Assembly (NCBI RefSeq): GCF_041146395.1
Contig: NC_090985.1
Span: 1,649,501 to 1,713,500, forward strand
Direction: 5' to 3'
From: Eulemur rufifrons
Taxonomy: Eukaryota; Chordata; Mammalia; Primates; Lemuridae
Length of the DNA stretch: 64,000 nucleotides
Shown here: positions 12,601 through 64,000 of the stretch, one piece after another
How the letters are laid out: every line of letters begins with the position of its first letter
Position numbering within the stretch: the first letter of the stretch is position 1
Notes under the pieces: generated by a model
Told to the model about the DNA's origin: nothing
The model's database searches: none
What the model saw: only the letters and a program-made list of their open reading frames with translations
Translations under genes and position numbers: made by a program

Positions 12601-13379
12601 GGTTTCACCAGGTGTGAATAACTTCAAAACAGACTTCAAATATGTCGTCTGAACAGGCTTTGGCATCAGGTTATTTTAAATCAAGTTTGCATAATTCAAA
12701 AACATCTGAAAATTGTTTTAGTGAAGAAATGAATGGCCTTTCGAAAACCAGGTCCGGAAGGCTACTGAAATCAGGATGGGCAAACTCATGTAGATGAGGG
12801 TGCTCAAAACGTTCCCTCTGTAAAAGCCACAACGAAAGTTACCGTGCTCAGGACAGCTGAGAATCAAAACCACAGGTCCGAGTGGTGATGGTGTCAACTC
12901 TGAGCCTGGAGCTGCCAGGCTGGCGGTCAGGGCAGAGCAGCTCCCGCCACTTCCTGAAAGGGGGTCCAGCTGCCAAACCAGGAGAAGGGGAAGCACAGGA
13001 GGCTCTGGGAAAACTGGCACCGCAGCACACACAGTTTCAAGGCACTGAGAGCTGTATTTGAAAAACCATTTTGAGGTGACTGCCAAGATTACAGTGGATT
13101 TGAATCAGCGTAAGAAATGATTAAGGACATTTTAAAATCCTGGATGCAAAACAATTCTAGAGAAACAAACTGTAAAGGACACCAAGTACCTACTTGCTAC
13201 CCCAAAATCTACCCCACGTGGAACTAGAAAGGACAACAGGGTTTGTCGCTAACTACAGGACGGTCCCATTACAAGGGCTGACTCTGCAGATACAGGGACG
13301 TATAAAGGTCACACCCTGGCCCTGCAAGGGTAACACTGTTGCCACATCCAGAAACAGCCTCTGGTACAGGGAGAACTCA
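9649..13379. other. Intergenic sequence proximal to the ABHD17C promoter
   Basis: Mostly anonymous. A diverged repeat-like part lies around 10360-10700 (ctcatggttgcaagatggct), an L2 end at 10975-11105 and an L2-like tail near 12430-12500. The rest, including 11110-12400 and 12510-13380, shows no gene. Short open frames here lack conserved motifs. Confidence 0.6.
10975..11105 (-). repeat. L2 3'-end remnant
   Basis: The plus strand reads cactgactcattctttaa, tgtattgcacatcttctcta, tgccagtcataagg and gtggtgaacaaagtagacac, the reversed L2 tail pattern. Confidence 0.6.
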
Positions 13380-13811
13380 GCGGTGGCCATCCAGTCCCGC
13401 AGCCCCAGGACCCCTCGCGGGGCGGGACCTTTGGGCACTGAGGCGGGTCAGACCGCAGCGCAGACACCAAGAGGCAGACCTTTCGGGTTCCCTCCAGCTC
13501 TCTTCGCCCCATTGCTTTGCAGCAGATTCGCAGGGGCCTCCGCCCGTGGCAGAAACTTGGATTTGGGGAAGGGAGTCCCGGGGGGGGGGGGGGGGAGAAG
13601 GGCGAGGGGAACGGTCCGGTCCGGGAGGACACACGCCCCTCCACGGTCCCCTCCGGGGTCGGCTCAGCTGCCCGCGCAGAGCCCCTAGCCCTGACTCGGA
13701 CCTCGGGCTGCGCAGCGCCCCCGCCGCCCGGTCCCGGGACACGCCTCCGGGCAGGGCAGGTGCCCGCCCCGCGCCCGGAGCCCCGCCCAGGCCCAGCCCG
13801 CGCCGCGGTCC

Positions 13812-13819
13812 CCGGAAGT
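13812..13819 (+). promoter_or_regulatory. ETS/GABP-type site CCGGAAGT in the core promoter
   Basis: A perfect CCGGAAGT ETS-family core. This motif is typically found within about 100 bp of the start site in CpG-island promoters. It lies just upstream of the YY1-like sequence, and the pairing of the two supports this place as the core promoter. Binding by GABPA or another ETS factor is inferred from the motif only. Confidence 0.5.
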
Positions 13820-13860
13820 GGCGGCGGGAGCGCAGCGGCGCGGGGGGCGCGCACGAGCCG

Positions 13861-13872
13861 GCCATGGCCGCC
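13861..13872 (+). promoter_or_regulatory. YY1-like site (gccatggccgcc) overlapping the uORF start
   Basis: This sequence resembles the ATGGC(C/G)GCC core of YY1 sites, which in CpG-island promoters usually sit just downstream of the transcription start. The same bases form the start codon of the upstream ORF, so DNA-level and RNA-level roles could overlap. It is a one-base variant of the best YY1 consensus. Confidence 0.35.
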
Positions 13873-13947
13873 GCCGCCGCCGGCTTTGTGTGCCGCGCGC
13901 GGGCCGCGGTCGCCCGCGCCTCGCCCGGGCTGCGGGGCCGCCGCTGA
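13864..13947 (+). CDS. Upstream ORF, 27 codons, in the probable 5' UTR of ABHD17C
   Basis: ATG at 13864 in a near-ideal context (gccATGg, G at -3 and G at +4) opens a 27-residue Ala/Arg-rich frame that ends at TGA 13945-13947. It stops 127 nt before the main ATG and lies in a different frame. The peptide starts [10 protein letters not shown] and has no recognisable domain. If transcription starts upstream of 13864, scanning ribosomes should initiate here and reach ABHD17C mainly by reinitiation. Whether it is in the mRNA depends on the start site, which is not visible here. Confidence 0.45.
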   Translation: MAAAAAGFVCRARAAVARASPGLRGRR

Positions 13948-14074
13948 CCCGCCCGGCTCCGAGCGCCGCGCCCGCCCGGCCGGCCCCGCCTCCGCGCCCG
14001 CCCCCGCTCGCCGGCCCGCGCCGCGTGCCCTCCGCGCTCCGGGCCAGCCAGGGCCGGCGGGCGCAGCCGCCCCG

Positions 14075-57755
<43,681 letters not shown>

Positions 57756-58465
57756 AGACGACAACTCGATTTTACCTCATTTACTGTGAACGGAAGAGTC
57801 CTCTGGTTTGCACACGCTTTACCTGGGTAGCTGTAAGGGCTCGGTAACCACGAAGACGTTCCTGGCCTTTAGGGTGTTCTAATCAAGAGCTGATGAAATC
57901 TCCATCTTTTTTATCTAGAGATTGTTCTACTAACTCACACAACATGATAAACTGGACGGTCGAGACTCCGGCTTCGCTGCCCTGCGGGGTGGGCCGAGAG
58001 CGGGAGGTGGGGCGGGTTCCAGTGCTGTCCGGGGTGGACCCCGTCTCTCCGTCCTGCCGCCATTGCTGACTCAGTGGGCGGGACTCGCCCGTCCCCACCA
58101 GGGCTCTCGGTGTTTGCAGCTCTTTCGGCCCCTGGATTCGTGGGTTCAGTCCATTTGTGACGCTGTGATAGTGTAACTGGAAAACCATTGTGGTGAGAGT
58201 TTTTTAATTAATTTTCATTACCATGCCGATCTTTCCCCAAACACATGAGCCGAAGGGTAATTGACTGGATCTGTCATGAACAGCTTCATCAACTGTAACC
58301 ACATAAATATAACTGGAATATTCTTAAACAAAAGAAAACTGGGGGCTTTTTTAAGTGTAAATTTATTACTAGCCAACAGAGTTTTAATATTTTGATTGGT
58401 TGGTTTACAGAGAGCCCAGCCGACTCACCTTCTCTCACATCTCCTCGTGGGCCTTTTTAAAGAAC

Positions 58466-58473
58466 TGTACATA
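58466..58473 (+). promoter_or_regulatory. Pumilio-type element TGTACATA in the 3' UTR
   Basis: This matches the UGUANAUA Pumilio consensus exactly and sits in AT-rich, probably accessible 3' UTR sequence. Function is inferred from the motif only. Confidence 0.35.
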
Positions 58474-58953
58474 TTTGCAGTCACCTTGTGCATAGGTTCC
58501 TGATGGGCAGTTTCCTTTCGTCGGCTACAACAATGAACTGCAGACTCCTTGTTTGTATGTAAATGATCGAATACATTTTGTTAATACGTTTTTATTTCTA
58601 GGTTTTGCTATTAAAAATTTTATAACATTTCCAAGACAAAAATTCCAAGTTTATGCTTTGAAGAATTTATGTAATTAAAATTTCACTGAACTAATCTTTT
58701 TAGTTTAGGAGTGATTTGGGTTTTGACACTGGAGTTGAGCCGAATGAGCATCGGAAATGTCAGATGCTTAAAAATGCTACACTACTTGTATTGGTTGGGG
58801 GTTTGGGTTTGGGGTTTCTTTGGTTTTACTTTAATTTTGTTTTCCAATTTAAAAGCCTTAAATGTACTGTAAGCCTCGATCGCTGTGCAGCTGGATGGCG
58901 GCTGGCTGCCGGTTTGTGTACCGCTGCTCGGAGGAGCAGGTGGCTGGTGACGG

Positions 58954-58959
58954 AATAAA
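58954..58959 (+). terminator. ABHD17C: Candidate distal polyadenylation signal AATAAA
   Basis: A canonical hexamer about 1.2 kb after the stop codon, followed within 35 nt by GT-rich sequence (gtgtgggcgagtt). It is the best candidate for the main mRNA end. The two upstream ATTAAA variants at 58610 and 58674 could give a shorter UTR. Confidence 0.55.
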
Positions 58960-58975
58960 GGATGCATGGATCAGA

Positions 58976-60984
58976 GCGTGTGGGCGAGTTCTTCCTCTCT
59001 CATCCGAGAACACGGGGAACGGGAGAACCAGTTTGGTCTTGCTTTAAGAAGAAACCCTTGGGCTCACAGACGCACTGCCTCTCACGGTGCAGGCTGTCGT
59101 TTGTGAAAGACCTCAGACTGCTGTCGGAAGAAGCCAAGGTATAAAACGCGCGGCAGTGAAGTGCAGATGGCATCTAAACAGCGTGCGACCGAGTCACAGA
59201 GCAAAGTGAGGCAGGGAGGGAGCCCAGGTCAGGTGTGTTCTGTAGTTCCTCCTGCCTGTGACTGCCTGACCGGAAAAGGGCGAGTGAGGGACGCTGGTTT
59301 CAGCTCTGAAAACGCTCTCCTGAGCGCGCAGCGAGGGGAAATGCCGGTAGCGGGGAAGCCGTGAGCAGAGGAGTGTGCACCGGTGAGTGTGTGCACGCCC
59401 GTGTACGCAGGCCACTTCCCGACCTCGAATCGGGTGAGCGCGAGGGGCTCACCAAGGCGGGAGAGAAGCACAAGCCCGTCCTGCCTCCAGGGCCAGAGAG
59501 CAGGTGTGAGGTTGCCAAAGACCTGGTTCCCATCCTGTCTGCTGCTCGCGCCATCCGTCCGTAACCCCTTCTGTTTTTCCTCCCAACCCGTTCAGTGAAT
59601 TCCCTTTTGTCTGCCCCCTTCCAGCAGTGCTCACGGGAAACAGTAAGATTGACAACAACAGAAACTAAGGCGGCAAAGCCCTTTCACTGCATTGGTTTTG
59701 TAACCAGTGAGGACAGTTTATATCCCCTTGAAGAAGCGCGTGCATTCCCAAAACTGAGGAGGGCGTTGTGTTCCCCTTTTGCCAGAGTTTGGCATGGGGA
59801 CAGCGTGAGGGTGGCACGTGGAGAACGTGGGCATCCCGGGGCGAGAACCTCAGGGGACTCCTGCGGGTCAGCCGTCCTGCGCTGCCGGCTCTTTGTGGGG
59901 CTGCACCCCATTCGGACCCGGGACAGAACCCCGGCGTTCGGGGGCGGGGGGTGGGGCGTCACTTACTGTTCTTTCTCCCTAGTCAAGTGGCTACTCGAAG
60001 TCCTCGAAGAGTCTAGAGAAGATACTATGTATTATTTCTAATATGGGAAGTCATGCTTTGCGCTTGTAAAAATCCCTTTATCACTGTGAGAGGCCTAGAG
60101 AGAGCATTCAGAGCGAGGTATTGTGCCCGTGTTACCACTGCCTGCTGGGTAGGCTGCTGCGTGACCCCACGGTTGAGCAGAGTGAGACACATTGGGATCA
60201 GTCATCACAAGCCCAGGAAAATCTCAGATCCTAATTTAAATCATCGCTGTTGTGTCCTTTGAAAACTGGAGAACAGAATGATTGTTACTGTGTCACAATA
60301 GAAAAAGTGTCTTCTGTTGAAAAATAAAACCTGTAAGCACGCCTGCTCAAGACGGAAATGGAAAGGTGAGACTCCGGAGGCTTGAAAGGGCAGATGGACC
60401 GTCAGGCGGCTCCTTCTGGGAATATTTCCCTGAATCCGGGTGTGGGGACGAGGAGCAGGGTCCACAGTCTGCAGACCTCTGAGCAGTCGGGAAATGGTCA
60501 CAATGTGTCAAATCTGACGAGAACAGGGCAGGGTGTGTTGTCTGGATCTGGGGGAGCTTGGGCTCAAGGTGAAAGGCAAATGCCCCTTTCCCAGTGCTGC
60601 CTCTTCTGTAGGTCACCTGCCGACCTCTGCTGCTCCTGAGAACCAGGACTCAAAAGTGCAAACGTGCCAGGTATCTTTTCCAGTCCAGCTGAGCCTTTAG
60701 GGAGAGGGGCTGGGGCCATATCTGATCTGTGTCTGACCTTGTTCCTCCCTACGTTCTCTGGTCCCCTGGTATGTTTCCCTTATTTCTTCCCTCACTTAGG
60801 GAATATAAGTGTTAAATGAGACAAGGGCTGTGCAAATACTGTCCATTTCCTGCTGTAAATTGTGTTGCTGGCACAGAGCTATTATTGACCAAGGTGGAGT
60901 TCTCAAAAGACAATAGAGCAGCAACATTTGAAGAACTGGAAATTTTTAAAAAGCCAAATTATCTTCAAAAAGATACACTACACC
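58976..60984. other. Intergenic sequence downstream of ABHD17C, no gene seen
   Basis: Unique-looking sequence with moderate GC and no long conserved frame. A lone AATAAA at 60323-60328 has no gene in front of it and could at most mark a rare read-through end. In human the next gene on this side is CEMIP, outside this window. Confidence 0.6.
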
Positions 60985-63900
60985 CAGTTTTTTGACAGGT
61001 TTTTTTCAGGAAGGGATGTTGGATTTTACTGAATGCTTTTTCAGCTTCAATTGAAATGATCGTGTGGTTTTTTTGTCCTTCCTCTGTGGATACAATGTAT
61101 CACATCACTTGATTGGTTTGCATATGTCGAACCATCCTTGCATCCCAGGAATGAATCCCACTTGATCACAATGAATAATCTTTTCAGTGTGTTGTGGAAT
61201 TTGGTTTCCTGGTATTTTTTTGAGGATTTCTGCATCTGTGTTCATCAGAGAGATTGGTCTGTAGTTTTCTTTTTTTGTTGTTGTGTCTTTGGTTTTGGTA
61301 TCAGGGTGTTACAGGCCTCTTAGAATGAGTTTGGGAGGATTCCCTCCTCCTTGATTTGTGGAATAGTTTAGGATTGGCATTTGCTGTTCTTTGAATGCTT
61401 GGTAGGGTTCAGCAGTGAAGCCATGGGGTCCTGGACTTTTCTTTGATGGGAGACTTTTTATTCCTGCTTCTATCTCGTTACTTGTTATTGGTTTATTCAG
61501 GTTTGGGATTTCTTCCTGGTTCAACCTTGGTAGGTTGTTTGCATCTAGGAATTTACCCATTTCTTGTAGGTTCTCCAATTTATTGACATATAGTTGGTCA
61601 GAGCAGTCTCTAATGATCCTTCGGATTTCTGCAGTATCAGCTGTAATGTCTCCTTTCTTATCTCTGATTTTATTTATTTGGGTCTTTTCTATTTGCTTTT
61701 CTTAGTCTGGCTAAAGGTATGTCAATTTTGTTTATCTTTTCAAAAGACAACTTTTTGTTTTGTTGATCTTTTGTATTTTTTGTTTCATTTTCATTTATTT
61801 CTGCTCTGATCTTTATTATTTCTCTTTTACTAATTTTGGGTTTGGTTTGCTCTTGTTTTTCTGGTTCTTTGAGATGCATGATTAGGTTGTTTATTTGAAG
61901 CTTTTGTACTTTTTTTTAATGTAGGCACTTATTGCTATAAACTTTCCTCTCAATACTGCTTTTGCGGTATCCCACAGGTTTTGATATGTTGTGTTTTCAT
62001 TGTCATTTGTTTCAGGTAAGTTTTTAATTTCTTTCTTAATCTCCTCATTGACACACTGGTCATTCAGGAGCATATTGTTTAACTTCTGTGTGTTTGTATA
62101 TTTTCCAATGTTTCTCTTGTTATTGATTTCTAGTTTTATTCCATGGTGGTCACAGAAAATACTTGGTATGATTTCAATTTTTTTTTTGAATTTTTTAAAA
62201 CTTGTTTTGTTGCCTAACATATGGTCTGTCCTTGAGAATGATCCATGAGCTGAGGAGAAGAATGTGTATTCTGCAGCTGTCGGGTGAAATGTTCTGTAAA
62301 TATCTATTAGGTCCATTTGGTCTGTAGTGCAGATTAAGTCCAATGTTTCTTTGTTGATTTTCTGTTTGGAAGATCTGTCCAATGCTGAGAGTGGAGTGTT
62401 GAAATCTCCAAGATTATTGTATTGGGGTCTAACTCTCTCTTTGGCCCCGATGATATTTGTTTTATATATCTGGGTGCTCCAGTGCTGGGTGCATAAATAT
62501 TTAGAATTGTTATATCCTCTTGCTGAATTGACCCTTTATCATTATATAATGACCTTCTTTGTCTCTTACAGTTCTTGTGTTGAAATCGGTTTTATCTGAT
62601 AGAAGTATAGCTACTCCTGCTCTTTTTTGATTTCCCTTGGCATGGAATATTTTTTTCATCCCTTTATTTTCAGTCTGTGTGTGTCTTCATAGGTGAAGTG
62701 TGTTTCTTGCAGACAACATATAGTTGAGTCCTGGTTTTTTATCCACTCAGACACTCTGTCTTTTGATTGGAGAGTTTAGTCCATTCACACTCAGTGTTGT
62801 TATCGATAGGTAAGGACTTACTCCTGCCATGTTGTTACTTGATTTCTGGTTGCTTTGTGGTCCTCTCTTTCTTTTTTATTTCCTTCCTGTCTTCTTTTGT
62901 TAAAAGTGATTTTCTCTGGTAGTGTGTTTTAATTTCTTGCTTTTTATGTTTTGTGCATCTGTTGTAGGTGTTTTGATTTGAGGTAACCGTGAAGCTTGCA
63001 AAAAACATTTTATAACTAATTATTTTAAATATATGACAACTTTGCTGGTAAACAAACATGCAAAGAGAAATCTAACAAATGCTACCCTTTAATTCCATCC
63101 CCCCAACTTGTTAACTTTTTATTGTTTCTATCCATATCTCTTTACGCTATCTATCTCTCAAAAAGCTGTTGTAGTTTTTTTTGGTAGGTTTGTCTCTTAG
63201 TCTTCCCACTGAAGATATAAGTGGTTTATATACGACAGTGATAGCAATGAGTGTTCTGTATTTGTGTGCTTATTGTTACCAGTGAGTTGTGTACCTTGAT
63301 TTCTTGTTCATTGCCATCTTTTTCTCTTAGATTGAAGACCTCCCTTTAGCATCTCTTGTAGGACAGGTCTGGTGCTGATGAAATCCCTCAGCTTTTGTTT
63401 GGGTATTTCTCTTTCATGTTTGGAGGGTGTTTTTGCAGGATGTAATATTCTAAGGTTAAGGGTTTATTGCTTCAACACTTTGAATGTGTCATTCCACTCT
63501 CTCCTGTATGGTTTCCACTGAGAAGTCTGTGGCCACATGTATTGAAGCTCCTTTATATGTTGTTGTTTTCTTTTTCCTTGCTTCTCTTAGGACCTTTTCT
63601 TTATCCATGACCTTTGTGATCTTATTATAAATGCTTTGATGTAGTCTTGTTTGGATTAAATCTGCTTGGTATTCTTTGGCCTTCTTGTATCTGAATATCT
63701 ATATTTTTCACTAGGTTTAGAATGTTTTCTGTTATTATTTCTTGAATAAACTTTCTATTTCAATCTCTCTCTCTGCCTCCTCTTTAAGGCCAATAACTCT
63801 TAGATGTGCCCCTTTGCAGCTGTTTTCTAGATCTTGTAGGCATGCTTCATTCTTTTTATTTTTCCCCCTTCTGACTATATTTTCAAATAGCCTGTCTTCA

Positions 63901-64000
63901 GGCTCACTAATTCTTTCTTCCGCTTGAGCACTTCTGCTTTTGAGAGCATGCATTTCTCGGTTTGTCAATTGAATTCTTCAACTCCAGAATTTCTGCTTGA
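60985..64000 (-). mobile_element. LINE-1 element, antisense, decayed; 3' part missing and 5' part beyond the window
   Basis: Minus-strand fragments appear in L1 order from right to left: ORF1 coiled-coil/RNA-binding part (63735-63968), degenerate ORF1 end (about 63000-63700), ORF2 endonuclease (61891-62900, with the conserved DH of the SDH-type motif visible as CDHHG), the linker (61670-61879) and reverse transcriptase start (61309-61578, with [13 protein letters not shown]). Many frameshifts and stops break both ORFs, so it is inactive. It stops within the reverse transcriptase, with no 3' UTR or A tail, meaning that the end was lost by deletion or rearrangement. Confidence 0.9.

Larger units (their letters stand above)
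57756..58975 (+). other. ABHD17C: ABHD17C 3' UTR (approximate end)
   Basis: The sequence after the stop becomes AT-rich and lacks interspersed repeats for about 1.2 kb, as expected for a retained 3' UTR. Three candidate cleavage signals are present: ATTAAA at 58610-58615, ATTAAA at 58674-58679 and AATAAA at 58954-58959. The last gives the longest UTR and is the only canonical hexamer. A Pumilio-type element (TGTACATA, 58466-58473) lies inside. The true end could be any of the three. Confidence 0.7.

Noticed and set aside
13517..14074. In-frame upstream extension of ABHD17C by 186 codons from an ATG at 13517
   Set aside because: The frame is open only because the DNA is GC-rich promoter sequence. 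The translated text is low complexity, the known protein starts at MPEPGP, and the segment probably lies upstream of the transcription start.

Overview
This window is a piece of mammalian nuclear genome with one recognisable protein-coding gene, read left to right: ABHD17C (formerly FAM108C1), a membrane-anchored serine hydrolase of the ABHD17 depalmitoylase family. Its three coding exons lie at 14075-14667, 53728-53907 and 57536-57755. They join in frame through canonical GT-AG introns into a 330-residue protein with an intact Ser-Asp-His triad. The Alu copies point to a strepsirrhine primate (lemur or loris group). Their right arms carry the extra segment between the A-rich linker and the second arm, and the 'tgaggttgctgtgagctaggctga' type of sequence, both familiar from lemur and galago Alus rather than human ones. 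A young L1 3' end of strepsirrhine type (38951-39172) agrees. The species cannot be fixed further from the sequence alone.

Layout. Positions 1-13380 are intergenic, upstream of the gene: old and young repeats (an antisense ERV1 solo LTR nested in an older LTR, Alus, MER5, L1, L2 and MIR remnants) plus an isolated CpG-rich stretch at 5240-5740. The ABHD17C promoter is a TATA-less CpG island at about 13380-14760. It carries an ETS site, a YY1-like site and a short upstream ORF with a strong start context. Intron 1 (39.06 kb) is mostly repeat debris: L2, MIR, L1, MaLR and ERV LTRs, hAT and Tigger transposons, microsatellites and a purine-rich minisatellite. It also contains a second CpG-dense stretch at 32210-32960. 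Intron 2 (3.63 kb) is repeat-poor and holds a low-CpG, AT-rich block with an RFX X-box and homeodomain cores. The 3' UTR runs from 57756 to roughly 58975. Beyond it is about 2 kb of unremarkable flank, then an antisense, decayed L1 (60985 to the window edge).

I found no RNA gene, CRISPR array, operon or second protein-coding gene, and nothing that amounts to a new biological system. Nearly all other open frames are chance frames in GC-rich DNA or repeat fragments. The observations most worth checking are the upstream ORF and dual start of ABHD17C, the two unexplained CpG-rich stretches, and the intron 2 element. Repeat family names are from memory of consensus sequences and were not searched.
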